Shown here piece by piece: positions 17,277 through 27,425 of a stretch of DNA of 31,543 bases (positions are counted from its first letter, which is position 1; each line of letters starts with the position of its first letter). Origin of the DNA: JAICNG01 sp035765135 (GTDB taxonomy: Bacteria; Gemmatimonadota; Gemmatimonadetes; Gemmatimonadales; Gemmatimonadaceae); assembly GCA_035765135.1 (NCBI GenBank), contig DASTYE010000201.1, positions 1-31,543 on the forward strand. Direction: 5' to 3'. Made by a program: the position numbers and the translations under genes. The notes below the pieces were generated by a model. That model saw only the letters and a list, made by a program, of their open reading frames with translations. It searched no databases and was not told the origin of the DNA.

Positions 17277-19525
17277 CTTCGGTCGCACCCACCAACGAGA
17301 CGCGGCTCCCGCTGAACCCAGCGCAGCGCGAGGCCGTCGAGCACTTTGAAGGTCCATTGCTCGTCCTCGCCGGGGCGGGCTCGGGAAAGACTCGCGTGCT
17401 CACGGCGCGAATCGCGCGGCTCATCGAGCACCATGGCGTCGTACCATCGCACATCCTCGCCGTGACCTTCACGAACAAGGCCGCGGGCGAGATGCGATCG
17501 CGCGTTGCCCATTTACTCGGCGAAGAGCCGGAAGGGATGTGGATCGGCACCTTCCACTCGATCGGTGCGCGCATGTTGCGCCGCGAGGCACCGCTGGTCG
17601 GCCGCACGCCCGCGTTCACGATCTACGATGAGGACGACTCGCTCGGTGTCATTCGTCGCATCATGGATCGCCAGAAGATCTCGGCGAAACAGTTCGCGCC
17701 TCGCGCGCTGCGTGCCGCAATTTCGGACGCGAAGAACGCGCTCGTCGCGCCCGCAGAGTACCAGCGGCTGGCCATGGATCCGCTCGCGAAGGCAGCGGCC
17801 TCCGTCTACCACGAGCTCGAGGGAACGCTTCGGAGCTCGAACGCCGTGGACTTCGACGACCTGCTCGTACTCCCCGTTCGCGTGCTGCGTGAGAATCCCG
17901 CGAAGCGCGCGGCCTACTGCGAGCGCTTTCAGTTTGTCCTCGTAGACGAGTACCAGGACACCAACCGCGCGCAGTACGAATTCATCACGCTCCTGGCGAA
18001 GGAGCACGGGAACGTCTGCGTCGTCGGTGATGACGACCAGTCGATCTACGGGTGGCGGGGTGCCGACATCCGTAACATTCTCGACTTCGAGAAGGACTTC
18101 CCGAACGCGCACGTCGTTCGCCTCGAGGAAAACTATCGGTCGTTCCCCCCGATCCTCGACGTCGCCAACGTCGTGATCTCAGGGAACCAGGCGCGGCGTG
18201 GGAAGACGCTGCGGCCGACGCGGAGCGGGGGGGAGCGGGTGACGGCGGTCGGTGCGCTCGATGAGCGCGACGAGGCCGAATGGATCGCCGAGGAGATCGA
18301 TGCTCGCCTCTCGACGGAGCGCGATCTCGGCCGCCGTGACGTGGCGATCCTGTATCGGACGAATGCGCAGAGCCGTGCGCTCGAGGAGGCACTTCGCCGG
18401 CGAGGGGTGCCGTATCGTATCATCGGTGCGGTCCGGTTCTACGATCGTCGCGAGATTCGCGACCTCATGGCGTATCTCAAGGTGATCGCCAATCCGGCCG
18501 ACGATGAGGCGTTCCGGCGCGCCGTGGCCGTGCCGCGCCGGGGACTGGGCGACACGACGCTCGACGCGCTCGCGGTGATCGCACGGCGGGCGGGGGTCTC
18601 ACAGCTCGAGGCGGCGCGGCGAGAGGAGCTGCTTGGTGAGCTGCGGCCGGCCGCTCGTCAGGCGCTCCACGACTTCGCGACGATGATCGATCGCTATCGC
18701 GCGCGCGCGCAGGAGACCACCGTCGATGAGCTGTTGCGGGAGCTGATTACGGAGATCCGGTACGCCGACCACCTCCGCGCCGAAGGGCCCGAGGGCGCCG
18801 AGCGAGTGGAGAACGTGGCCGAGCTCGTGGACGGCGCCGCCGAGCTGGTGGCGGACGAGGGAGGCGAGCTGGGCCTCACTCCACTCGACCACTTCCTTCA
18901 GCGGGCATCGCTCATTACCGATGTCGATCGGGATGATCCGAACGCCGACGCGGTTCTGATGATGACGCTGCATAACGCGAAGGGGCTGGAGTTTCCGATC
19001 GTGTTCATCTCCGGTCTCGAGGAGGGTCTGTTCCCACTCTCCCGTGCGCACGATGAGCCCGAGATGCTGGAAGAGGAGCGGCGCCTCTTCTACGTTGGGA
19101 TCACGCGTGCCGAGCGGAAGCTGTACCTCGTGCACGCGCGAAGCCGTCGTCGGAACGGCGAGATGTTGCCATCGCTGCCGTCGAGCTTCCTCACCCCGAT
19201 TCCACGGGAGATGCTCGAGGAACGCTCGACGATCCGGTTGCGGGCCACCGGACGATCGGTTCTCATGTCGACGCCCTCGGCGCGTCGCCCGGGAAGCCCC
19301 GTTCGACGCGTCGCCGCCGACGACGCGGATGTCTCGGCGTCGCAGTTGGCACCGCGGTTCGTGAAGGGCGCGCGCGTACGCCACCAGCGATTCGGAAGCG
19401 GGACGATCGTCGAGGTGGGTGGCGTGGGGCGCGATACCAAGGTCACCATCGATTTCGACGACGAGATGATCGGTCGAAAGCGTCTCGTCATTGCCTACGC
19501 CGGACTGGAACGAGAGGACGACTGA
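17273..19525 (+). CDS. pcrA: ATP-dependent DNA helicase PcrA/UvrD
   Basis: This superfamily 1A 3'-5' helicase acts in nucleotide-excision and mismatch repair and clears RecA or RNA polymerase from DNA. The protein has 750 residues. It shows the Q-motif region LNPAQREAVEHFEGPLLVLAG, Walker A GAGSGKT at 34-40, motif Ia AVTFTNKAAGEMRSRV, Walker B DEYQDTN from 225, motif III DDQSIYGWRGAD, motif V LHNAKGLEFPIVFI and motif VI YVGITRAERKLYLVHA. The C-terminal segment KGARVRHQRFGSGTIVEV is the Tudor-like tail typical of PcrA/UvrD that contacts RNA polymerase. The ATG at 17273 overlaps the kinase stop (ATGA). An upstream ATG in frame would invade the kinase domain. Confidence 0.97.
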   Translation: MTSVAPTNETRLPLNPAQREAVEHFEGPLLVLAGAGSGKTRVLTARIARLIEHHGVVPSHILAVTFTNKAAGEMRSRVAHLLGEEPEGMWIGTFHSIGARMLRREAPLVGRTPAFTIYDEDDSLGVIRRIMDRQKISAKQFAPRALRAAISDAKNALVAPAEYQRLAMDPLAKAAASVYHELEGTLRSSNAVDFDDLLVLPVRVLRENPAKRAAYCERFQFVLVDEYQDTNRAQYEFITLLAKEHGNVCVVGDDDQSIYGWRGADIRNILDFEKDFPNAHVVRLEENYRSFPPILDVANVVISGNQARRGKTLRPTRSGGERVTAVGALDERDEAEWIAEEIDARLSTERDLGRRDVAILYRTNAQSRALEEALRRRGVPYRIIGAVRFYDRREIRDLMAYLKVIANPADDEAFRRAVAVPRRGLGDTTLDALAVIARRAGVSQLEAARREELLGELRPAARQALHDFATMIDRYRARAQETTVDELLRELITEIRYADHLRAEGPEGAERVENVAELVDGAAELVADEGGELGLTPLDHFLQRASLITDVDRDDPNADAVLMMTLHNAKGLEFPIVFISGLEEGLFPLSRAHDEPEMLEEERRLFYVGITRAERKLYLVHARSRRRNGEMLPSLPSSFLTPIPREMLEERSTIRLRATGRSVLMSTPSARRPGSPVRRVAADDADVSASQLAPRFVKGARVRHQRFGSGTIVEVGGVGRDTKVTIDFDDEMIGRKRLVIAYAGLEREDD

Positions 19526-19839
19526 TGGCCGTCTCGCGTGAAGATCTGCTGCACGTCGCGTCCCTGGCGCGACTCGCGCTCGACGAGGAGGCGGTGCCGC
19601 GGTTGGTACGCGAGCTGAACGGCATCCTCGAGCACATGGACGTCCTGCGAAAGGTGGATACGTCCGGGGTGACGGGCGCGGCCGGGGTTGGAGACGCCGG
19701 CATGCCACTTCGCGAGGATGGGGGCGCGCCGTATCCACTCGCGCACCCGCGTGAGGCGTTCGCGCCGGAGATGCGCGACGGGTTCTTTATCGTCCCACGA
19801 TTGGCGACGCACGAGGACGCGACCGAGTCGGTGGAATGA
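19525..19839 (+). CDS. gatC: Aspartyl/glutamyl-tRNA(Asn/Gln) amidotransferase subunit C
   Basis: GatC is the small subunit that holds GatA and GatB together in the amidotransferase that converts misacylated Glu-tRNA(Gln) or Asp-tRNA(Asn) to the correct form. The 104-residue protein starts MAVSREDLLHVASLARLALD and contains the LNGILEHMDVLRKVDTSGV segment usual for GatC, ending with a C-terminal APEMRDGFFIVPRL stretch. The ATG overlaps the pcrA stop by 1 nt (TGATG), with AGAGGA upstream. The stop overlaps gatA by 4 nt. Confidence 0.96.
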   Translation: MAVSREDLLHVASLARLALDEEAVPRLVRELNGILEHMDVLRKVDTSGVTGAAGVGDAGMPLREDGGAPYPLAHPREAFAPEMRDGFFIVPRLATHEDATESVE

Positions 19840-21262
19840 TCGGCCCGCTTGACCCCCGCGACGTTCCGTCTTCGGCCATCGACGCCGTCGCCGACGCATT
19901 CGAGCGCATGGCAGACGTGAAGGCTGGTCGGGAGGGATTGAATCTCATCCTCTGGACCGACCGCGTGCGTGCGGCCGACGCCGCGCGCTCCTGTCAGCGC
20001 GATATCGACGCCGGGCGCGAAGGTGGTGTGCTGGCGGGCGTCCCCTACGTGGCGAAGGACAACATCGCGACCACCGAGCTCCCGACATCGTGCGGGTCGC
20101 GCATGCTCGAGAATTACGTCAGCGCCTTCGAGGCGACCGCGATCACGCGGCTTCGCAATGCCGGTGCGATCCTCGTCGGCAAGTCGAACTGCGACGAGTT
20201 CGCGATGGGGTCCTCCACGGAATACAGTGCGTTTGGGCCGGCGCGGAATCCGCACGATCCTGCCCGGGTTCCCGGTGGCTCGTCAGGCGGATCGGCGGGC
20301 GCCGTCGCGGCCGACATCGTCCCGTTCGCACTCGGCTCCGAAACGGGCGGCTCCGTACGGCAGCCGGCCGCCTTCTGTGGCGTCGTCGGGGTGAAGCCGA
20401 CGTATGGGCGCGTCAGCCGCTACGGCCTCGTGGCGTTCGCATCGTCGCTCGACCAGATCGGAGTATTCGGCAAGACGGTGCATGATGCGGCGATCGTCAT
20501 GGAGGTGATCGCGGGATTGGATCCGCACGATGCGACGACCGCCGACGCTCCCGTGCCGCGATATCGCGACGCCGAGGAGCGTGGCCTCGAGGGAATGGTC
20601 ATCGGGCGTCCCAAGGAGTACTTCCCACCGTCACTCGATCCCCGCATTGCCGCGCTCTGCGATCGCGCGCTGGCGCTTATGCGGGCGCAGGGTGCGACCG
20701 TTCGCGAGATCTCTCTGCCAACGACCGACCTCGCGATTCCGGTCTACTACATCGTGGCGCCGGCCGAAGCATCGTCGAATCTCGCGCGCTTCGACGGCGC
20801 GCGATACGGGCTGCGCGTGCGGGGCGGTACTCTCCGCGACATGTACGATCGCACACGATCGGCGGGCTTCGGCCCCGAGGTCACGCGACGCATCCTGCTC
20901 GGCACGTACGTGTTGAGTGCTGGCTACTACGACGCGTACTACAAGAAGGCGCAGGAGGTGCGGGCGCTCATCGCCGCGGAGTTTCGACGCACGTTCGCCT
21001 CCGGCGTGGATCTGATCTTCACGCCGACCACGCCGAGCGTGGCCTTCAGGCATGGCGCGAAGTCCGATCCTTACGAGATGTACCTCAACGACATCTTCAC
21101 CGTCACCGCCAACCTCGCCGGTATACCGGGCATCTCCGTTCCGATCGGGCGACTGGACGGTCTCCCGGTGGGTGGGCAGCTCATGGCTGCCCACTTCGAT
21201 GAAATGGCGATGTTCCGGGGTGCCTACGCGCTGGAAGGCGCTCTCGGTGCGGAGGCGCACCG

Positions 21263-21266
<4 letters not shown>
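19836..21266 (+). CDS. gatA: Aspartyl/glutamyl-tRNA(Asn/Gln) amidotransferase subunit A
   Basis: GatA is the amidase that releases ammonia from glutamine for transamidation in GatB. The protein has 476 residues with the amidase-signature Ser-cisSer-Lys triad: K74 in VPYVAKDN, S149 in PGGSSGGSAG and the nucleophile S173 in SETGGSVRQPAAFCG. The spacing between the three matches characterised GatA. The start is ATG at 19836 in ATGA overlap with gatC. The end overlaps gatB by 4 nt, so the three subunits should be translationally coupled. Confidence 0.98.
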
Positions 21267-22708
<1,442 letters not shown>

Positions 22709-23607
22709 ATCGGCTCGGGAAGGGAGGCCGCGATCGCGAGCGTGGTTTCCGGCATGCCGAAATGCCTGAGCGCTTCCTCGTTGACACGGATGTCCGACCC
22801 GCTCCGCCGCGCGTCGCGGCGCACCCGCTTCGCCATGCGCAGCGGCTCATCGCCGGCCGGATCGAGCGCGAACGCCTCGGCCGCCTGAAAGCGCTGCAAC
22901 AGATCCATGATGTACTCGAAGGAGCGGACGACGTATCGCCCGACGTCCGGATCGGCGAGGTCCCACCGGCTCCGCTCGGCCGCGAGCTGGAAGATGCGTT
23001 GCCACGACTCGGTGTCGGTGACGTACACCATCCCGCGAAAAATGCGACGGTTCGTGGACGTGCTGAAGATCGTGGGGCTGAGAATGCGATCGAGATGCTC
23101 ATCGGATCGCGCGTGATCGAGCAGGATCACCTCCCGGGCCCGCCGACTGAAGCGCTCGCCGAGGTGGGTCTCGAACCGGCTCTCCCAATAGCTGTGGCCG
23201 AGCGCGCTGGACGTGGAGGTGATCGCCAGATAACGCGGAACGAAGTAGTTGTGCGCGACGGTGTCGGCGGCGAGATGCGCCAGGTATCCGAGCGCGAACG
23301 CCCGAAGCGGCTCGTCGCTCGCACGTTCGTGAATCTCGAAGCCGACGTTCCAGGAGTGACAATGACGCCCCGCGGGCGCGTACTTCTTCGCGATACTGGT
23401 GTCGGCGGCGATCGATCCGTAGAGAAAATCGTACGGGAAGGCCGAAAGCAGCTCGGCAACGCCGCCGGGAAGGTGCCCCAGCGCGCGCAGCACGGCTTCG
23501 CCGAGGAAGATGTGCGTCCCGGGCGTCCACGCCCAGGCCTCGGATGGCAGCGCGGCGACCGCGAGAACACCTAACGCGGCCGCCGCCAGGGATCGCCACA
23601 CGATCCG

Positions 23608-24054
23608 CTACAAGCCCAACTTGCGCCGCCGACGCCGAATCGCCTTGCGCAGGTCGCCCACCTCGTGCGACACCGCGTCGTCGATCGCTTCGCGGGCCGT
23701 ATCGAGGTAGCCTTCCAGGCGGCCAACGATCTCGTCGCGAGGGATCCGATCCCACAGCTCCTCGCCTCGCTCGCCCAGCCACCTTGCGCCCTTTGCGCCG
23801 GCAACGCCTGCCGTACGCAGCCCCCGTCCGGTCACGCGCATCATCGGACCGATGGGGCGGTAGCCCCGCGGTCCACGCCGAAACAGCATCGTCATCCCTG
23901 CTCCCACGAGTGCACCAAGCAGCGCAGCCGTCAGCAGGTCATACTCGTCACGCGCGATCTCCTCGTCCTTCGCGCGGACGGATGCGCGGCGCCGGCCGGC
24001 CGTATTCGGTGGGCGGGTCGTCGTCGAATTCGTGGTTCGTGCCGTCGTCTCCAT
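23608..24054 (-). CDS. YtxH-like single-pass membrane protein, unknown function
   Basis: The 148-residue protein has a Thr/Arg-rich N-terminus, one glycine-zipper-like membrane segment near 39-57 (LLTAALLGALVGAGMTMLF), then a basic and amphipathic region ending in a run of arginines (KAIRRRRRKLGL). This resembles YtxH/gas-vesicle-type small membrane proteins, but family membership is uncertain. The ATG at 24054 was chosen because a near-perfect GAGGAGG lies 6 nt upstream. No ATG, GTG or TTG lies between the stop of the DUF948-like gene and the membrane segment. This start makes the gene overlap the upstream DUF948-like gene by 107 nt in another frame. Confidence 0.65.
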   Translation of the reverse strand: METTARTTNSTTTRPPNTAGRRRASVRAKDEEIARDEYDLLTAALLGALVGAGMTMLFRRGPRGYRPIGPMMRVTGRGLRTAGVAGAKGARWLGERGEELWDRIPRDEIVGRLEGYLDTAREAIDDAVSHEVGDLRKAIRRRRRKLGL

Positions 24055-24628
24055 CGAGGTCCTCCTCGAGCAACTCGTCGTCATCCATGGTGTCCGCTCC
24101 GGCCAGGGCATGCGCATCGAGCGCGTGCCGACGGAACGTTGCGGCCCCTTCGCGCACACCCCGCACGGTCGATGCGGTGGACACGAAGGTATCCTCGGCT
24201 TCCTGCTGCACGACCTGAATCAGCGCGTTGAACTCGTTGAGCCGCTGCTCCGCGAGCGCCACCGCGTGATTCAGCCGCTGGTTCGCGGCCGCGATCGTCT
24301 GGTTCACCTGCTGCACATCGACCCGAATGGACGTCGTGATGTAATCGACGTTGTCGGCAATCGTGCTCAAATGCCTCACGATCGGGTTGATGTCGCCGTA
24401 CACCCGGTCCATCAGGGCGCTGACCTTCTTGTGACTCTTGCGGAAGTTCCAGGCCGCCGGCACGAGCGCGATCGTCAACGCGAGCAGGGTGAGCGTCATC
24501 AACCCGCTCGCGATGCCGGTTACCGTATCGAACCAGCCGCGCTCCGTCTGCACCATCCGCACGACCGGCGTGTCCACGACGGCCTGTTGCAGAAGCAGCC
24601 ACGCGTCGCGCGAGATCCACACGCTCAT
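23948..24628 (-). CDS. DUF948-like membrane-anchored coiled-coil protein
   Basis: The 226-residue protein has one membrane helix near 35-58 (TGIASGLMTLTLLALTIALV), then a long helical, probably coiled-coil region at about 65-165 rich in Gln, Asn, Val and Ala with heptad-like spacing. It ends in a highly acidic tail (MDDDELLEEDLDGDD, from 181) and a Pro/Arg-rich end. This is the general pattern of DUF948 proteins, whose function is unknown. The ATG at 24628 has GGGGA 4 nt upstream. An in-frame ATG at 24655 would add nine residues. The acidic tail region also encodes the Shine-Dalgarno and start of the next gene. Confidence 0.7.
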   Translation of the reverse strand: MSVWISRDAWLLLQQAVVDTPVVRMVQTERGWFDTVTGIASGLMTLTLLALTIALVPAAWNFRKSHKKVSALMDRVYGDINPIVRHLSTIADNVDYITTSIRVDVQQVNQTIAAANQRLNHAVALAEQRLNEFNALIQVVQQEAEDTFVSTASTVRGVREGAATFRRHALDAHALAGADTMDDDELLEEDLDGDDGTNHEFDDDPPTEYGRPAPRIRPREGRGDRA

Positions 24629-24721
24629 GCGATCCCCGGTGGGAAAGGAGGCCATCGTTGCGCCACGCCCGCGGGCCTCGAGAGTGCAAACGCGGGGCCA
24701 TGACCCGGGTCTCGAATGCGG

Positions 24722-25063
24722 CTATCCCTCCAGCTCCGAAGCCAACCCGACAACACGCGCAACCGGTACGGTGAAGACGATGCCCGCGCCCGGCGAGTCG
24801 AGGTCACCGCAGACGTCCTGGATGAGCGCGATGGCGGCGTCCACCAGTGAATCATCGATCACGCTGAAGACGGTCTGATTCGTCGGGCGCGACCGTTGGG
24901 AGAGCGCCCGGACGCCAGCGAATATCGGGACATCGTGACTCAGCACGTGTCCCATCCCCTCCGTGCTGATCACCGTCGCGCCGGTGATTCCCAGCTCCAC
25001 GAAGCCGGCCAGCACGTCGTCGACCTTCTCTTCATGATTGATGACGGCGACGAGCAGCTGCAT
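24722..25063 (-). CDS. PII-like signalling protein
   Basis: The 113-residue protein starts MQLLVAVINHEEKVDDVLAGF and continues ELGITGATVISTEGMGH, which fits the first beta-alpha-beta unit of the PII/ferredoxin-like fold. A segment ending GAGIVFTVPVARVVG resembles the C-terminal part of PII. The T-loop region differs from classical GlnB and has no recognisable uridylylation tyrosine, so it is better called PII-like. Its partner and ligand are unknown. The ATG at 25063 gives a typical PII start. A GTG at 25081 would add six residues, and neither has a clear Shine-Dalgarno. A strong promoter lies upstream. The 93-nt gap to the DUF948-like ATG shows nothing notable. Confidence 0.72.
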   Translation of the reverse strand: MQLLVAVINHEEKVDDVLAGFVELGITGATVISTEGMGHVLSHDVPIFAGVRALSQRSRPTNQTVFSVIDDSLVDAAIALIQDVCGDLDSPGAGIVFTVPVARVVGLASELEG

Positions 25064-25112
25064 GGGGGAGAGCACCGGCACGTTGAGTCAATGTTCGCAC
25101 CCGCAGCGCGGC

Positions 25113-25141
25113 ATCGTACGGGCCGCATACGTCAGTGTCAA
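25113..25141 (-). promoter_or_regulatory. Strong promoter of the PII-like gene
   Basis: On the minus strand the -35 box is a perfect TTGACA (25141-25136), followed after 17 nt by TACGAT (25118-25113). Transcription would begin near 25106, about 43 nt before the ATG. It faces away from murA. Confidence 0.65.
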
Positions 25142-25154
25142 GCAAGATGAGCCA

Positions 25155-25184
25155 TTGACTTGTTCGCGAGACGCTCGTCATTCT
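25155..25184 (+). promoter_or_regulatory. Possible weak promoter of murA
   Basis: TTGACT at 25155-25160 is followed after 18 nt by CATTCT at 25179-25184, a poor -10 match. It is the best candidate in the murA upstream region. Transcription would begin near 25191, leaving a leader of about 30 nt. Confidence 0.3.
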
Positions 25185-25221
25185 ACGCGCCGATTCACGT
25201 TTTCACCACGAGAGCATCGCG

Positions 25222-26520
25222 ATGGCCGCTGTCCAGTTCGTCGTCGAGGGTGAGCGCCCGCTCAAGGGGACGATCCGTCCGTCGGGCAACAAGAACGCCG
25301 CCCTTCCGATCATATGTGCGGCCCTGATCACAGATCAGCCGGTCACGCTGCACAACATCCCGCGCATCCGCGACGTCGAGACGCTCGTCGATCTCGTGCG
25401 CTCGCTCGATGTGCGGGCCGACTGGCGCGACCGCAACTCGCTCGAGATCCACGCCAAGACGCTTCGCCCCTCGGCGCTCGATCCGGCGCTCTGCGCCAAG
25501 ATCCGCGCGTCGATCCTGCTCGCCGGCCCGATGCTCGCTCGCTGTGGCGAAGTCACTCTTCCACCGCCGGGCGGGGACGTCATCGGCCGCCGGCGCGTCG
25601 ATACGCATTTCCTCGCGCTCGAACAGCTTGGCGCGACCTTCGAGGTCGGCGCCAACTTTCAGCTTCGCGCTCGCAAGCTGACGGGCGCGGATGTCTTCCT
25701 CGACGAGCCCAGCGTCACCGCCACCGAGAACGCGCTCACCGCCGCGGTTGCCGCGACCGGTACGACGATCCTTCGCAACGCGGCCAGCGAGCCGCACGTG
25801 CAGGACCTCGCGCACTTCCTCACCGTGCTCGGTGCGCACATCGAAGGCATCGGCACGAACACGCTCACCATTCATGGCGGGCACGGCGTACGTGGAGGGA
25901 CGCACACGATCGGGCCTGACCACATCGAGGTGGGCTCCTTCATCGGGCTGGCGGCGGTGACGTGCTCGGAGATTCGCATCAAGGACGCAGGGCTCGAGCA
26001 CCTGCGCTCGATCCGGATGGGATTCGAGCGACTGGGCGTCGTGTGCACGGAGGACGGGCCCGATCTCATCGTGCCGAAGGATCAGGACAAGGAGATTCGA
26101 AGCGACCTCGGCGGACACGTGCCGAAGCTCGAGGATCAGCCCTGGCCGGCGTTTCCCGCTGACGTGATGTCGATCGCGATCGTCACCGCCACGCAGTGCA
26201 AGGGGCTCATCCTGATGCACGAGAAGATGTTCGAGTCCCGCATGTTTTTCGTGGACAAGCTCATCGGCATGGGCGCGCGCATCGTGCTCTGCGATCCTCA
26301 TCGTGCGCTCGTCGCCGGTCCGTCACCGCTGCGTGGCTCGACGGTGGAATCTCCCGACATTCGCGCCGGGATGGCGATGCTGCTCGCCGCGCTGTGCGCG
26401 CGCGGCACGAGCACGATCAACAACGTCGGACAGATCGAGCGTGGGTACGAGCGCATCGATGAGCGGCTCCGCGCGCTTGGGGCCGACATCACCCGTGTCG
26501 AGGAGCGGCGTGCCAGCTGA
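25222..26520 (+). CDS. murA: UDP-N-acetylglucosamine 1-carboxyvinyltransferase MurA, Cys-to-Asp variant
   Basis: MurA transfers enolpyruvate from PEP to UDP-GlcNAc, the first committed step of peptidoglycan synthesis. The 432-residue protein has K24 in SGNKNAALP, the active-site loop PPGGDVIGRRRVDTH, D314 in FPADVM, R381 in DIRAGMAM and ERGYERIDERLRALGA near the C-terminus. The loop residue that is Cys115 in E. coli is Asp119 here (codon 25576-25578). Asp at this position is known from mycobacterial and chlamydial MurA. It keeps activity but prevents the covalent reaction with fosfomycin. All other key residues are present, so the enzyme should be functional. The end overlaps pgeF by 11 nt. 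Confidence 0.96.
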   Translation: MAAVQFVVEGERPLKGTIRPSGNKNAALPIICAALITDQPVTLHNIPRIRDVETLVDLVRSLDVRADWRDRNSLEIHAKTLRPSALDPALCAKIRASILLAGPMLARCGEVTLPPPGGDVIGRRRVDTHFLALEQLGATFEVGANFQLRARKLTGADVFLDEPSVTATENALTAAVAATGTTILRNAASEPHVQDLAHFLTVLGAHIEGIGTNTLTIHGGHGVRGGTHTIGPDHIEVGSFIGLAAVTCSEIRIKDAGLEHLRSIRMGFERLGVVCTEDGPDLIVPKDQDKEIRSDLGGHVPKLEDQPWPAFPADVMSIAIVTATQCKGLILMHEKMFESRMFFVDKLIGMGARIVLCDPHRALVAGPSPLRGSTVESPDIRAGMAMLLAALCARGTSTINNVGQIERGYERIDERLRALGADITRVEERRAS

Positions 26521-27214
26521 GCCAGTGCGCGAAGTCATCGACGACTTCGCGTCCTTCGGCATCACCGCGTTCACGACAATGCGATCTGCCGGCACGTACG
26601 GGATGAACGGGCCGGAGCCGGTGTCCGAGGTCATGACGCGCTGGTATTCGCTGGTCGATGAGATGCACCCCGTCGCGCCGCGCTTCGCGACCGCGCGTCA
26701 GGTGCACGGCGCACGCGTCATCGTGCACTCGAGCGACTGGGAAGGGTGGCTCCGAGTGGCCGAAGCCGACGGGCACGCTGCCCCGGAACGCGGTACGGCG
26801 GCCGCGGTCTCGATCGCCGACTGCGTCCCGGTGTTCATCGCGCACCCCTCGGGTGCAACAGCGCTGCTTCATTCCGGGTGGCGGGGAACGGCGGCGAAGA
26901 TCCTCGATCGGGGAGTGGCCGTGCTCACGCAGCGCGGCTTCACGGCGGCGGAGTTGCGAATCCACCTCGGGCCGGCGATCTGCGGCACGTGTTACGAGGT
27001 GAGCCCCGAGGTCCATACGCAGCTCACCGGAAAATCCGTCGACAGGCCAACCCCCGTGGACCTGCGCGCGATCCTCGCCGACCGGGCCCGCGCACTCGGC
27101 GTGCGGCACATCTCGCTAAGCCAGTGGTGCACGCGCTGCCACAACGACCGTTTCTTCTCGCACCGGGCAGGGGACACGGGGCGGCAGATCGGGGTGCTCT
27201 ACGCGTCGGGCTGA
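26510..27214 (+). CDS. pgeF: Peptidoglycan editing factor / polyphenol oxidase-family protein (YfiH/YlmD)
   Basis: This cytoplasmic zinc enzyme family has been given purine-nucleoside, laccase-like and peptidoglycan-editing roles. The editing role keeps wrong amino acids out of the stem peptide. The 234-residue protein has the three zinc ligands in their family motifs: H66 (RQVHGARV), C105 (ADCVPV) and H121 (LLHSGWRGT). GPAICGTCYEV and the C-terminal FFSHRAGDTGRQIGVL are also present. The start is GTG at 26510 with GAGGAG at 26500-26505, overlapping murA by 11 nt. GTG at 26525 is an alternative. Coupling to murA fits a cell-wall role. Confidence 0.9.
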   Translation: MPAEPVREVIDDFASFGITAFTTMRSAGTYGMNGPEPVSEVMTRWYSLVDEMHPVAPRFATARQVHGARVIVHSSDWEGWLRVAEADGHAAPERGTAAAVSIADCVPVFIAHPSGATALLHSGWRGTAAKILDRGVAVLTQRGFTAAELRIHLGPAICGTCYEVSPEVHTQLTGKSVDRPTPVDLRAILADRARALGVRHISLSQWCTRCHNDRFFSHRAGDTGRQIGVLYASG

Positions 27215-27240
27215 CTCGCGCGCAACGAGCCTTGAGGGCT

Positions 27241-27370
27241 TGAACCACAGAGAACACAGAGAGCACAGAGAACTGCCACAGAGAAATTCGACTGCGGGGC
27301 TTTTTACAAAGGCTCCTGCAGTTTGAAGGTCTTAGCAGTTCTCTGTGCTCTCTGTGTTCTCTGTGGTTCA
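27241..27370. repeat. MITE-like element: perfect 36-bp inverted repeats built from CACAGAGAR nonamers
   Basis: The left arm 27241-27276 and right arm 27335-27370 are exact reverse complements over 36 nt, with a 58-nt interior. The left arm contains three 9-nt tandem units CACAGAGA(A/G) at 27246, 27255 and 27264, and a fourth follows at 27277. The interior holds a smaller imperfect hairpin around 27290-27323. The same four bases, GGCT, directly flank both ends (27237-27240 and 27371-27374), possibly a target-site duplication. No coding sequence lies inside. It lies between pgeF and the rimP promoter. Confidence 0.9.
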
Positions 27371-27425
27371 GGCTTTTGAAGTTGCAGTTGCCTGCGGGCG
27401 GCGTGTGCATCCCACCTAACAAAAC

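Noticed and set aside
25086..25091. TTGACT on the minus strand as a -35 box for the PII-like gene
   Set aside because: It lies too close to the start codon. The upstream TTGACA/TACGAT pair at 25113-25141 is far better placed.
27415..27420. CCTAAC as part of an integron attC-like site
   Set aside because: No paired GTTAGGC core at suitable distance, no integrase and no cassette structure. The genes around are chromosomal housekeeping genes.
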